Assembly (NCBI GenBank): GCA_036498905.1
Contig: DASYER010000077.1
Coordinates: forward strand, 1 to 64,000
Direction: 5' to 3'
Length of the DNA stretch: 64,000 nucleotides
DNA from: DAIDKA01 sp036498905
GTDB taxonomy: Bacteria; Pseudomonadota; Gammaproteobacteria; Steroidobacterales; Steroidobacteraceae
This document shows, one piece after another, positions 51,766 to 60,007 of the stretch (the first letter of the stretch is position 1; each line of letters begins with the position of its first letter). The notes beneath the pieces were generated by a model. That model was given only the letters and a program-made list of their open reading frames with translations, was not told the origin of the DNA and ran no database searches. The translations under genes and the position numbers were made by a program.

Positions 51766-51978
51766 ATGATTCGCATTATTTTTCCGCTGCTCGCCGCGCT
51801 CCTGTGCGCAGGTTGCGGATTGGCCGGCACCGCCGTCGCAACCGGAACGGGAGCCGCTGCAGAAGTGCAGCAGGCGCAGCAGGCCAAACAGACCGAAGAT
51901 CGCGTCAAACGCGAGCTGGACCAGGCGCAACAGGCCGCCGCGCAACAGCGCGACGCCGCCGAAGAGCAGGGTAAGTAG
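51766..51978 (+). CDS. Small lipoprotein with Ala/Gln-rich helix
   Basis: About 70 residues. An AAGGAGA site sets the start at 51766. A short signal peptide ends in the lipobox LLCAGC, so the mature protein is a lipidated peptide of about 52 residues. It is almost entirely Ala, Gln, Glu and Lys, with AQQAKQ and AQQAAAQQ repeats that suggest a single amphipathic helix or coiled coil. It stands alone on its strand between two reverse genes and is followed by a strong stem-loop. Its function is unknown; Lpp-like or stress-induced roles would be guesses. Confidence 0.8.
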   Translation: MIRIIFPLLAALLCAGCGLAGTAVATGTGAAAEVQQAQQAKQTEDRVKRELDQAQQAAAQQRDAAEEQGK

Positions 51979-51992
51979 CCCGCCCTGACGAC

Positions 51993-52016
51993 CCCCTGGG
52001 CTTACCTGCCCAGGGG
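51993..52016. terminator. Strong stem-loop between convergent genes
   Basis: A perfect 9-bp stem (CCCCTGGGC / GCCCAGGGG) with a TTACCT loop lies between the small lipoprotein stop and the VOC gene stop. It can serve either strand. No strong T tract follows, so termination efficiency is uncertain. Confidence 0.6.
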
Positions 52017-52032
52017 ATGCCGTACCCGTTCC

Positions 52033-53148
52033 TTACTTGCCGCGGCGCGGCGCCTTGCGGGCCTTGGCGCGCGGTTTGCTCTTGGCTTTGGCCTTGCTCT
52101 TGGCTTTGGCCTTGCTCTTGGCTTTAGCCTTGGTTTTAGTCTTGGCTTTCGTCTTGACCTTGCGCGCCGGGGCCTTCTTGGCCTTGCGTCCGGTTGCTTT
52201 CGCCTTTGGCTTTGCCTTGGACACGGGCTTGGCTTTAGCCTTTGATTTGGCCTTGGCCTTCGCTTTAGTCTTGGTTTTGGCGGCCGCCTTGCTCTTCGCC
52301 TTCGCCTTCGCCTTCGCTTTCGTCTTCACCTTCGCCTTTGCAGGTGCCTTCGGGGCTGCCACGGCGGCCTCCTTTGGCCCATGCACGGCCAGCATCACCC
52401 CATGCGAGTCGACCATCTGAGCCACCCAGTTGCCACCGGGCACCTGGTGCGGCCCATTCAACACCTGACCGCTCGCCGACTTGGTCGCCGTCACGGCGGC
52501 CGATACGCTCGGAACGTTGAAGTAAACGAGCCATCGGGGCCGGGTGGAGGATTGATCCTTGCCCCACACGAAGGCTCCGCCCATCTGGGTCTTGCCCAGG
52601 CCGAACAGGTAGTAAGTGCCGACATCGCCGCCCATCTCGTGAGTAGCGAGCACTTCCCAGCCGAAAATATCCTTGTAGAACTGCAACGCGGCCTGCGGGT
52701 CCGCCGCGGTCAGCTCATGCCAGACCACCGGTGCGTCCTTCGGATCAGTTCCACCTGACATCCCGGTGCCCGGCTGATACAAGCCGATGGTGGCACCCTG
52801 CGGATCGGCAATGACGGCATAGCTGCCGCCATCGGCCCCCACCGCGGTGACGGGATGCAGGACCTGGCCACCCCGGGCCTGCACGGCGTCGAGCGCGGCC
52901 GCAACATCTGGCACTCCGACATAGGTGAGCCAACTCGGGCCCGCCTTGTTCGCCAGGGGGTCCTTGCCCACCACTCGGGCGCCGCCGACCGGGCCGCTCG
53001 CCCGCGACAGCATGGTGTATTCCTCACTGCCCTCCCAGGGTTGGGCGCTCCAGCCGAACACTTTGGAATAGAAGCCGGCACCCGCTGCCGGGTCGGCCGT
53101 CAGCAATTCGTGCCAGAGGAACTGGCCCAGGACCGCAGAGCTGCTCAT
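52033..53148 (-). CDS. Double VOC (glyoxalase-fold) protein with histone-H1-like Lys/Ala tail
   Basis: 371 residues. Two vicinal-oxygen-chelate domains occupy ~5-125 and ~130-250 (FLWHELLTADPAAGAGFYSKVFGW and VVWHELTAADPQAALQFYKDIFGW), a familiar VOC pair. From ~258 to the end the chain is almost only Lys and Ala with occasional Thr, Ser and Pro (repeats such as KAKAKSKAK), like histone H1 or AlgP-type tails. The tail could bind DNA or polyanions. A small-molecule binding or lyase role for the VOC part is family knowledge with no substrate evident. It converges with the small lipoprotein gene and diverges from the gene at 53325. Confidence 0.9.
   Translation of the reverse strand: MSSSAVLGQFLWHELLTADPAAGAGFYSKVFGWSAQPWEGSEEYTMLSRASGPVGGARVVGKDPLANKAGPSWLTYVGVPDVAAALDAVQARGGQVLHPVTAVGADGGSYAVIADPQGATIGLYQPGTGMSGGTDPKDAPVVWHELTAADPQAALQFYKDIFGWEVLATHEMGGDVGTYYLFGLGKTQMGGAFVWGKDQSSTRPRWLVYFNVPSVSAAVTATKSASGQVLNGPHQVPGGNWVAQMVDSHGVMLAVHGPKEAAVAAPKAPAKAKVKTKAKAKAKAKSKAAAKTKTKAKAKAKSKAKAKPVSKAKPKAKATGRKAKKAPARKVKTKAKTKTKAKAKSKAKAKSKAKAKSKPRAKARKAPRRGK
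52060..52345. repeat. Low-complexity Lys/Ala-codon repeats
   Basis: A run of near-repeats of CTTGGCTTTGGC and CTTCGCCTTCG encodes the basic tail of the VOC protein on the reverse strand. It is prone to slippage and length variation. The boundaries are approximate. Confidence 0.75.
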
Positions 53149-53324
53149 TGTGTGAATCCCCTTTTTCGCGAAACTGCGCGAAGGTCCCCGACTCTAAAGC
53201 GCGGATGGCAAATGATTCAACCTCCGCCGTGACGTGACACAGGTCGCAGCTGCGTCAAACCACTCCCACCGGATCGCCCATGGCGCGACAATGGGTGCGC
53301 TCCAAGGCCAATGCGGGAATTCCC

Positions 53325-53897
53325 ATGCACGTAATTTCGAAGCCGACCCTGCCCCGCGCGATGCTGCTCGCCACGCTGCTGGCGCTGCCCGCATGGGCCG
53401 CCGCCCAAAGCGCACCGGTGGCGGCACCGCCGGCCCCGAAGCCCGGTGATTTTCGCGGCTTCTCCGGAGTGCACTGGCCCACGGATTTCGACGTCCGTTC
53501 CGGACATTGCGACCGCACGCGGATCACCGAAAACCCGCGCCATAGCGATGCGATGGCGAGCCTGGGTGAACGTCGGGCATTGAACCGCACCGCGGCCATG
53601 CTCGTCGGCGCGCACGTGTCGGATCTGCTGCCGGCACGCATCGGCGCCGAAGTCGATGAAGGCGATCGGGCCTGCATGGGCCAGGTGCTGGAACTGGGGG
53701 CCAGTGGTCGCTGGGTGCGCTGGGACAATGGCGCCACCGGCATTCACTATGAAATGCGCCCGGACAGCGGCCGGGATGGCATTGCCGGTGCGTGCCGCGC
53801 CTTTCGCCTCAAGGCGGTCGGCAATGACCAGCACGTCAAGCACCGCGCGATGGCGTGCGAGTCCGGCCCGGGACTGTGGCAGCTGTCGGGCCTCTAG
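53325..53897 (+). CDS. Secreted surface-antigen-like protein
   Basis: About 190 residues. The ATG at 53325 leads into a signal peptide (SKPTLPRAMLLATLLALPAW) cleaved near AAAQS. The C-terminal part (~85-185) has RALNRTAAMLVGAHV, WVRWDNGATGIHYEMRP, CRAFRL and MACESGPGLWQL. This resembles the C-terminal domain of 17-kDa surface antigen (RT0821/Lpp0805-type) proteins, but it lacks their Gly-zipper. There is no lipobox, so it is probably periplasmic. It converges with ilvB across 16 nt. The function is unknown. Confidence 0.7.
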   Translation: MHVISKPTLPRAMLLATLLALPAWAAAQSAPVAAPPAPKPGDFRGFSGVHWPTDFDVRSGHCDRTRITENPRHSDAMASLGERRALNRTAAMLVGAHVSDLLPARIGAEVDEGDRACMGQVLELGASGRWVRWDNGATGIHYEMRPDSGRDGIAGACRAFRLKAVGNDQHVKHRAMACESGPGLWQLSGL

Positions 53898-53913
53898 CGG
53901 CCGCGAATAGCGT

Positions 53914-55767
53914 TCAGAAACTCTCGGCAGAAACCGGTGTCGGGGTTTCCGGCAGCGCGCGCGAGGCGATGAAGTCGCCGGTGATCATTTCGGCATAGGG
54001 CTGCCCGGGGCCGACCATCGGGAACACGCCCGCGTCGCGGTCGATCACGACTTCGAGGAAGGCCGGACCCTTGAAGTCGATGAACTCGGCCACCACCCGC
54101 GAGACGTCCTTCTTGTCGGTAAGCCGCACCGCGTAGCGGAAGCCATCGGCCTGCGCGGCCTTGATGAAATCCTTGGTGTGCAGGGACTTGTCGCTGGCCG
54201 AAAAGCGACCCTTGAAGAACAGCTTCTGCCACTGGCGCACCATGCCGTCGCCGTTGTTGTTCAGCACGACCACCTTCACCGGCAGATCGTAGGTCGCCAC
54301 CGTCTCCAGCTCACCGATATTCATACGGATGCTGGCATCGCCATCGATGTCGATGACCAGTGCCTGCGGATGCGCGATCTGCGCACCGATCGCGGCCGGC
54401 AGTCCGAAGCCCATGGTGCCCATGCTGCCGGAGGTCAGCCACAGTCGCGGGTGCCGAAAATCGAAGTACTGAGCCGCCCACATCTGGTGCTGGCCGACGC
54501 CGGTGGAGACGATCGCCTCACCTTTGGTCAGGCGGTTGATCTCCTCGATCACATGGTAGGGCTGGATCGCGACGCTGTTACGGTCGTAGTTGAAGGCGTG
54601 GTCGCGCTTGAGGATGTCGATATGCGCACGCCAGGCCGAAAAGTCCGGATTGAAGCCCACGCGACGACCGTGGCTCACGAGCGCCCGCAGCGCCTCATCG
54701 AGCAACCCGACGTGGCTCCACTGCACTTTGCGGACCTTGTCGATTTCGGCGCGATCGATATCGAACTGGGCGATGGCCTTGGCGTTGGGCGCAAATTTCG
54801 CCGGCACCGTGGCCACCCGATCATCGAAGCGCGCCCCCAGGGCAATCAGGAAATCGCAATCATCGACGGCGTAGTTGGCATAGGCCGCACCGTGCATGCC
54901 GAGCATCCCGACGCACAGCGGCGCCTTGGTGTCCATGGCACCCAGTCCCATCAGGGTCGTCACCACCGGCACGCCGAAGGCCTGCGAAAACTGTTTCAGC
55001 GCCTCGGATGCCTGCGCGTTGATGACGCCGCCACCGGCATAGATCAGCGGGCGTTTGGCGGCCCCGAGCAGCTCGAAGAAGCGGTTGGCATCAGCGGTTG
55101 AGAGGCTGTCGCGCACCAGATTCACGATGCGGCTGCGATAGCCGGGCACCGGCAAGGTGCCGCCGCCGACATAGGCACCCTTCCAGTTCTGCACATCCTT
55201 CGGCACGTCCACCACCACCGGACCGGGCCGGCCGGTGCGGGCGATCTCGAATGCCGTGCGCATCGTTGCTTCCAGCTTCGCCGGGTCGGTCACCAGGAAA
55301 ATATGCTTGGCCACGGCGCCCATCAGCGAGGCCACCGGCGCCTCCTGGAAGGCATCGGTGCCGATGGCGCCCGTCGCCACCTGTCCGCAGATCACGACCA
55401 CCGGAATGGAGTCGGCCATGCAGTCCCGGACCGGCGTGACGGTATTCGTGGCGCCGGGGCCGGAGGTCACCAGGCACACGCCGACCCTGCCGGTGGCCCG
55501 GGCGTAACCTGCGGCCATGAATCCCGCGCCCTGCTCGTTCGCCGGGACGATCAGCGGCACCTGCCGAGTGCCCTGCGCCTGCGCCTGCGCCTGCTCGTTG
55601 AACAGGAATACGGCATCGTAGGTCGGCAGAATCGCCCCGCCGCTATAGCCGAAAATGGCCGTAACCCCCTCATCGGCGAGCACCTGCACCAGCATCTGGG
55701 CGCCGGTCATCACCTGGCCGGCCAAGGGGTGCCCGGCGGGCCGGGGCATGGTGACGGTATCGTTCAT
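53914..55767 (-). CDS. ilvB: Acetolactate synthase large (catalytic) subunit
   Basis: About 617 residues. It condenses pyruvate (or pyruvate with 2-oxobutanoate) in valine/leucine/isoleucine synthesis using ThDP, Mg and FAD. Visible motifs are GYSGGAILPTYDA (~37), the catalytic Glu in NEQGAGFMAAGYARATG (~73) and the ThDP-Mg motif GDASIRMNIGELETVATYDLPVKVVVLNNNGDG (~450-480). The GYPGG motif of most homologues reads GYSGG here. The ATG at 55767 gives the usual N-terminus. It is transcribed away from its partner ilvN, whereas these genes normally form one operon. Confidence 0.95.
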   Translation of the reverse strand: MNDTVTMPRPAGHPLAGQVMTGAQMLVQVLADEGVTAIFGYSGGAILPTYDAVFLFNEQAQAQAQGTRQVPLIVPANEQGAGFMAAGYARATGRVGVCLVTSGPGATNTVTPVRDCMADSIPVVVICGQVATGAIGTDAFQEAPVASLMGAVAKHIFLVTDPAKLEATMRTAFEIARTGRPGPVVVDVPKDVQNWKGAYVGGGTLPVPGYRSRIVNLVRDSLSTADANRFFELLGAAKRPLIYAGGGVINAQASEALKQFSQAFGVPVVTTLMGLGAMDTKAPLCVGMLGMHGAAYANYAVDDCDFLIALGARFDDRVATVPAKFAPNAKAIAQFDIDRAEIDKVRKVQWSHVGLLDEALRALVSHGRRVGFNPDFSAWRAHIDILKRDHAFNYDRNSVAIQPYHVIEEINRLTKGEAIVSTGVGQHQMWAAQYFDFRHPRLWLTSGSMGTMGFGLPAAIGAQIAHPQALVIDIDGDASIRMNIGELETVATYDLPVKVVVLNNNGDGMVRQWQKLFFKGRFSASDKSLHTKDFIKAAQADGFRYAVRLTDKKDVSRVVAEFIDFKGPAFLEVVIDRDAGVFPMVGPGQPYAEMITGDFIASRALPETPTPVSAESF

Positions 55768-55896
55768 TTCGCAAGCTCGAGGAGGCATTACCTGTAGGGG
55801 GTCTTAAAGAGTAGCAGTTTGGTGCACGGAGAGGCTACAGTTGCCCTTTAAGCCCATTTTTGGGCTGATTTTCGGGTAATTCGTCGCTTAAATTCC
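55768..55896. promoter_or_regulatory. Shared ilvB-ilvN divergent promoter region
   Basis: This 129-bp gap must hold both promoters. On the forward strand CTGATT and TTAAAT are 17 bases apart, with TTAAAT only two bases before the ilvN ATG. A short AGCCC/GGGCT hairpin followed by GATTTT lies at about 55850-55866. No leader-peptide gene rich in Val/Leu/Ile codons was found. Confidence 0.5.
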
Positions 55897-56406
55897 ATGC
55901 GCCACATCATCGCCATTCTTCTGCAGAACGAGGCCGGAGCGCTGTCGCGCGTCGCGGGCCTGTTTTCCACCCGCGGCTACAACATCGAATCCCTGTCGGT
56001 CGCCCCGACGGACGAGGCGACGGTATCGCGCATCACCATGGTGACCTCCGGTTCGGATGCCATCATCCAGCAGATCGTCAATCAGCTGCACAAGCTCATC
56101 GATGTGGTGCGGGTCGAGGACATGACCACCGGCGAACACCTGGAGCGCGAGCTGGTGCTGCTGAAGCTCAAGGTGCGACCGGAAAACACCGATGCACTGC
56201 GTGGCTATGTGGTGCGCACCGGCGGGCGGGTGCTCGATCCGGCACTCGACGGGTTCATCGTCGAACTGACCGCCAGCGAGGCGGAGATCAACACCTTCAT
56301 CCGCGACCTGACCTCGCGGGCGGAGCTGCTGGAGGTCGCCCGCAGCGGGGCCCTCGGCATGGGCCGCACCGCCCGGCCGATGCAGCTGGTGAAATCCGGC
56401 GCCTGA
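55897..56406 (+). CDS. ilvN: Acetolactate synthase small (regulatory) subunit
   Basis: 169 residues of the IlvH type. An N-terminal ACT domain (~1-75) starts MRHIIAILLQNEAGALSRV, and a C-terminal domain follows. Gly14, Ser17 and Asn29, positions tied to valine feedback in E. coli IlvH, are all kept, so the enzyme should be valine-sensitive. No Shine-Dalgarno sequence precedes the ATG, and a -10-like TTAAAT sits right before it, so the mRNA may be leaderless. It is transcribed away from ilvB. Its stop codon abuts the stop of the convergent ferredoxin gene with no spacer. Confidence 0.95.
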   Translation: MRHIIAILLQNEAGALSRVAGLFSTRGYNIESLSVAPTDEATVSRITMVTSGSDAIIQQIVNQLHKLIDVVRVEDMTTGEHLERELVLLKLKVRPENTDALRGYVVRTGGRVLDPALDGFIVELTASEAEINTFIRDLTSRAELLEVARSGALGMGRTARPMQLVKSGA

Positions 56407-56769
56407 TCAGCCCGGCAGCGGGGCGGTCGCGAAGGCCAGCTCGCGCACCGGACGACCGGCCAGCAGGTGCTCCTGGATGATCCGCTCCAGGTTCTTCGGA
56501 GAGCAGTCGCGATACCAGGTGCCTTCCGGGTAGACGACCGCAATGGGCCCGGCCACGCAGATGCGCAGGCAGTCGGCCTTGGTGCGCAGCACGCCCTCTT
56601 CTGCATCCGCCAGGCCCAGTTCGCGCAGGCGCTGTTTCAGGTAGTGCCAGGACTCTTCCTGCTCCTTTTCATCGGCGCATTTACCGCCCATGCACAGGAA
56701 AATATGCCGGCGGTTTTCCCCTAAGCGAATCTTGCGTACGGCCTTGTGCAGTGCGTCGGCGTCATCCAT
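56407..56769 (-). CDS. Thioredoxin-like [2Fe-2S] ferredoxin
   Basis: 120 residues with the thioredoxin-fold [2Fe-2S] pattern: two Cys in FLCMGGKC (~25-31) and two in DCLRIC (~68-72), then AGPIAVVYPEGTWYRDC. These small cytoplasmic proteins carry one cluster and probably serve as electron carriers; physiological partners are mostly unknown. It ends exactly where ilvN ends on the other strand. Confidence 0.88.
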   Translation of the reverse strand: MDDADALHKAVRKIRLGENRRHIFLCMGGKCADEKEQEESWHYLKQRLRELGLADAEEGVLRTKADCLRICVAGPIAVVYPEGTWYRDCSPKNLERIIQEHLLAGRPVRELAFATAPLPG

Positions 56770-56851
56770 ACGCGGCAGTGTACAGCCTCAGACGGCCGCA
56801 GACGCTCGGGGCCGCATACGCGGCCCCGGATGTGTGAGAAGTTGCGGAAAG

Positions 56852-57190
56852 TTACAGCGCGGTGTCGTCAGTCTCGCCGGTACGAATGCGGATGACGCGC
56901 TGGATGTCGGTGATGAAGATCTTGCCGTCGCCGACCTTGCCGGTTTTGGCGGACTTGAGGATCGCTTCGACGACCTGGTCGGCCAGGTCGCTGCGCACCG
57001 CCACCTCGATACGGGTCTTGGGCACAAAATCCACCACATATTCAGCGCCGCGGTACAGCTCGGTGTGGCCGCGTTGCCGGCCGAATCCCTTGACTTCCGT
57101 GACAGTCATTCCCGAAACGCCGATGTCAGACAGCGCGGCGCGTACGTCGTCGAGCTTGAACGGCTTGATGATCGCGGTGACCAGTTTCAT
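56852..57190 (-). CDS. glnK: PII nitrogen-regulatory protein (GlnK/GlnB type)
   Basis: 112 residues, the standard PII length. The T-loop reads RGHTELYRGAEYVVDF with the uridylylatable Tyr51, and the C-terminal TGKVGDGKIFI and RIRTGE motifs bind ATP and 2-oxoglutarate. It signals nitrogen and energy state to GlnE, NtrB or AmtB-type targets. No amtB is adjacent. The choice between glnK and glnB is not settled by sequence, but the sigma-54 promoter with NtrC-like sites upstream favours a glnK-type, nitrogen-controlled gene. A GGGGA site precedes the ATG. Confidence 0.95.
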   Translation of the reverse strand: MKLVTAIIKPFKLDDVRAALSDIGVSGMTVTEVKGFGRQRGHTELYRGAEYVVDFVPKTRIEVAVRSDLADQVVEAILKSAKTGKVGDGKIFITDIQRVIRIRTGETDDTAL

Positions 57191-57247
57191 GTTGTTAAAT
57201 CCCCGTCCAGATACTTATGGGCCATGTTACGCAGGCCAGAGCATTTT

Positions 57248-57263
57248 TGCAGTTTTCGTGCCA
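57248..57263 (-). promoter_or_regulatory. Sigma-54 promoter of the PII gene
   Basis: On the reverse strand the sequence reads TGGCACGAAAACTGCA, with GG and GC separated by exactly ten bases as required for RpoN. It lies about 60 bp upstream of the PII start codon, giving a leader of roughly 45 nt. This predicts expression under nitrogen limitation. Confidence 0.88.
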
Positions 57264-57326
57264 TGTGCAATGCGGCTGGAAAATCATGGGTTTTCAAGCC
57301 CTCCCGCATTTGCCGGCGGCGATTTG

Positions 57327-57343
57327 CGCACCGTTGGGGAGCG
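57327..57343. promoter_or_regulatory. Candidate NtrC-binding site, proximal
   Basis: CGCACC-GTTGG-GGAGCG matches the NtrC dyad TGCACC-N5-GGTGCA at nine of twelve arm positions. Its centre is about 99 bp upstream of the predicted sigma-54 start. Confidence 0.55.
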
Positions 57344-57358
57344 CATTCGCCGCAGGAC

Positions 57359-57375
57359 CGCCCCGAATTGGTGCG
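57359..57375. promoter_or_regulatory. Candidate NtrC-binding site, distal
   Basis: CGCCCC-GAATT-GGTGCG matches nine of twelve arm positions of the NtrC dyad. Its centre is 32 bp (three helical turns) from the proximal site, the same spacing as the paired NtrC enhancer sites of E. coli glnA. Confidence 0.55.
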
Positions 57376-57701
57376 TTGTGGGGGAGGCGGCCTCGGCCCG
57401 GCTTGCCCCCCAGCTCACTTCCAAGCTCAGCAGTTCATGCCGCAACGCAAGCCGGCCCACCGACGTTGCCCTTTCGCGTGCCGGGCGGCGCTGCGCGCGC
57501 TGCGTCATGAACTGCCGCTCTTCGTCCTCGCAATTTGCGACTGCAATATCAGGAATTTATTTTGCCGCAGCGGTGTTTTGCTACTATCGCTCTGCCGTAT
57601 GGTGGATTCGCGAAGCTTAGCGTGAACTGAGCCTGCGGCGGGGAAGATCTAACTACAATTTTGTCCACCTCGGGGCATCGCTTCCGACAGTGAGGACAAC
57701 C
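57376..57701. other. Remainder of the large intergenic region
   Basis: Together with the sigma-54 and NtrC sites this is the only gap over 300 bp after start correction, apart from the riboswitch leader. It has no convincing reading frame or RNA gene. A weak sigma-70-like pair, TTGCGA (57535) and TATTTT (57558) with 17-base spacing, may drive the gene at 57702. Confidence 0.4.
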
Positions 57702-58304
57702 ATGGCACGCGGCTTTCACCTCGACCGGCTCATGAGTGCATCCCACTCCTATGTCGCGCGCACCGCGCGCGACGACAGCAACGATCAAAGCATCGTCGCG
57801 ATGCGCCTGATGCAGCATCCGGCTACCTACGCCGAGTGGGAAGCCGGGCACTCGCGACTGATGCAGATGGTCTGCCAGCCGCCGCGTCTGCGTGCCCAGA
57901 TCGTACGGATGCGTGTGACCACCCTGCGTCTCATCCACCGGCGCGCGGTATTCGAGTACCTGCGTGACCGGCGCATCACCGGTGCGCAGCGCCATCGCTA
58001 TATTGAAATGTTCTATGGCCCGCGCGATTACGCCACCTCGCTGATCATCGAGCACGGGCACTACACGCGCAGTGCGGTGAGCGCCTCGTGCTCACGGTAC
58101 ATCGGCACTTCGGTGCTGCGCGATCCCACCTTCGATGCACCGCTGGCGGAATATGAGCAGTGGTATGGGGAGTATTTCCGCCTGTTCTGCGACCTGCAGC
58201 TGGCCACCGACCAGGACGCGAGCTTGCTGTGCGAGAAGGCGCTGCTGCCGATCCTCAAGGCGCGCTGTGACGAGGCGCGCGAGCGGCTGATCCGGCAGCG
58301 TTAA
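57702..58304 (+). CDS. Arg-rich protein of unknown function
   Basis: About 200 residues, starting at MARGFHLDRL. It is rich in Arg, Tyr and Met with no signal peptide or membrane segment. The helical-looking body includes RAVFEYLRDRRITGAQRHRYIEMFYGPRDYA near residues 85-115 and a Cys-containing C-terminus. I recognise no family. It stands alone between the PII promoter region and gshA, converging on gshA across 12 nt. GC content and codon use match its neighbours, so transfer is not indicated. Confidence 0.7.
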   Translation: MARGFHLDRLMSASHSYVARTARDDSNDQSIVAMRLMQHPATYAEWEAGHSRLMQMVCQPPRLRAQIVRMRVTTLRLIHRRAVFEYLRDRRITGAQRHRYIEMFYGPRDYATSLIIEHGHYTRSAVSASCSRYIGTSVLRDPTFDAPLAEYEQWYGEYFRLFCDLQLATDQDASLLCEKALLPILKARCDEARERLIRQR

Positions 58305-58316
58305 CGGCCGGGTACG

Positions 58317-59909
58317 CTAACTCGGCAGGTCCGAGAAGTAATTCGCCAGGTAGGCCTCGAAGGAAATGCGGTCCTTGGCCTCGATATCGCGCTGCTTGCG
58401 CAGCGATTCTTCGGCCTCGGCCGACAGTTCTGTGAGTCGCTGCGGGTTCGGGGTGTGCAGGTCGCGGAAGTAGGCCTTGTGCATGGTCGACATGCGCAGT
58501 GCGAGCTCGACGAAGGACTCCCCGGTCGAGCGCAGCTCGGCAAGCAGCCGCGCCGAAGGGGTCAGCTGCACCTCGGCGAGTTTCGCGGTCTGCGCCGCCA
58601 GCGCGGCGGTGTACGGCTTAGCCGGATCATTCAGATCGAGCACCTCGCAGATCCCCGTCATCGAATCGAGCAATTCCTCGGCCCACTCCTGCATGGGCAC
58701 GCTGCGCCCCTCCCGCATTAGAGTCAGCCCCGGTTCGCGGCCACGGCGCGCCACCGTCACGTGGTTCTCATCCAGCAACCCCTGCTCGCTTTCGCTGATG
58801 GGCGGACTTTCCTTCAACACGCACAGGGCCAGGAACGCCTCAAGGAAGCGCATCTTGTTCTGGTTCACGCCCACCGGATCAAACGCGCTCACGTCCAGCG
58901 CCCGCACTTCCACATATTCGACGCCCGCGCGCAGCAGGGCACGCGTGGGCCGTTCACCGGATGATGCCACCCGCTTCGGGCGAATGAAGCTGTAGTACTC
59001 GTTCTCGATCTGCAGGATGTTCGCGTTCAGCTGGCGGTATTCGCCGTTCACCTTCACACCCAGCGCCTCGTAAGCCGGATTCGTCGTGCTGATCGCGCGA
59101 CTCAGGTCGGCTACATATTCCTCGAGACTGTTGACCGAAACCGCAAGTCCGGCCTGGTTGCGGTTGCGGTAGCCGATGTCGCTCATGCGCAGCGAGGTCG
59201 CATACGGCTCATACAATGTGTCGCGCGTGAGTTCCGGCAGGACGATGTCGCGGCCGGCGACGAATGAGCGGCTCAGCACCGGTGAGACACCGAACAGGTA
59301 CAGCACGATCCAGCCGTAGCGCCGGTAGTTGCGCAACAGCTCGAAGTAGCTGGCGGAGATGAACGACTGGCCGGTCTCATGCGAGGCGCGCAGCTGCGGG
59401 TAGGCCTCCCAGAAGCGCGCCGGAAATGAGTAGTTGAAGTGCACGCCGGAAATCGCCTGCATCATCCGCCCGTAGCGCAGTCCGAGACCGCGCCGATAGA
59501 TGCTCTTCATCTGCGCCACATTCGACTTGCCGTAGTCGGCGATCGGGATGCTGGCGTCGGACTCGATGACACCGGGCATGCTGGTCGCCCACAGCAGCTC
59601 ATCCCCCATGTGGGCATAGATGAACTGATGCAGATCGAGCAGGTACTGCAGCAGCTCCCAGGTCTGCGCGAACGGCGGGGTAACCAGTTCGATCAGCGAC
59701 TCGGAGAAGTCGGTGGTGAGATGCTCGTTGGTCAGCGCCGAACCCAGCGCCCGCGGGTGGGGGGTCTGCGCCAGCGCGCCATCGGGCCGCACCCGCAGGG
59801 ACTCCTTTTCGGTCCCCTTCAGCCCGCCTTGCAATACCTCGGGCTCGCCGCAATTAATGAGGGCGGACAGGCGGCGCTCGAAGACTCGATCAATGCGGTT
59901 TCGGGTCAC
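58317..59909 (-). CDS. gshA: Glutamate-cysteine ligase (proteobacterial type)
   Basis: 530 residues. It joins L-glutamate and L-cysteine with ATP in the first step of glutathione synthesis. The N-terminus shows the family's KGTEKESLRVRPDGALA and ALGSALTNEHLTTDFSESLIELVTPP segments (~29-75), and FNYSFPARFW near 160 is also typical. The length matches E. coli GshA (518). A GTG start at 59909 is the best fit. It diverges from the thiolase gene. Confidence 0.95.
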   Translation of the reverse strand: MTRNRIDRVFERRLSALINCGEPEVLQGGLKGTEKESLRVRPDGALAQTPHPRALGSALTNEHLTTDFSESLIELVTPPFAQTWELLQYLLDLHQFIYAHMGDELLWATSMPGVIESDASIPIADYGKSNVAQMKSIYRRGLGLRYGRMMQAISGVHFNYSFPARFWEAYPQLRASHETGQSFISASYFELLRNYRRYGWIVLYLFGVSPVLSRSFVAGRDIVLPELTRDTLYEPYATSLRMSDIGYRNRNQAGLAVSVNSLEEYVADLSRAISTTNPAYEALGVKVNGEYRQLNANILQIENEYYSFIRPKRVASSGERPTRALLRAGVEYVEVRALDVSAFDPVGVNQNKMRFLEAFLALCVLKESPPISESEQGLLDENHVTVARRGREPGLTLMREGRSVPMQEWAEELLDSMTGICEVLDLNDPAKPYTAALAAQTAKLAEVQLTPSARLLAELRSTGESFVELALRMSTMHKAYFRDLHTPNPQRLTELSAEAEESLRKQRDIEAKDRISFEAYLANYFSDLPS

Positions 59910-60007
59910 AATGGCTGCCGGGTTGGGCGGTGGAGCGCGGCATCTTGCCCCGGTTTAGTGCCAATCTCAAACCCGACGTGGCATTCTTGCGTCATAACGG
60001 AGGCCAT

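Noticed and set aside
55848..55870. Transcription attenuator before ilvN
   Set aside because: The hairpin has only a 5-bp stem and no leader peptide with branched-chain amino acid codons was found.
57217..57510. 97-codon forward frame in the region upstream of the PII gene
   Set aside because: It has no ribosome site and overlaps the sigma-54 promoter and NtrC-like sites on the other strand.
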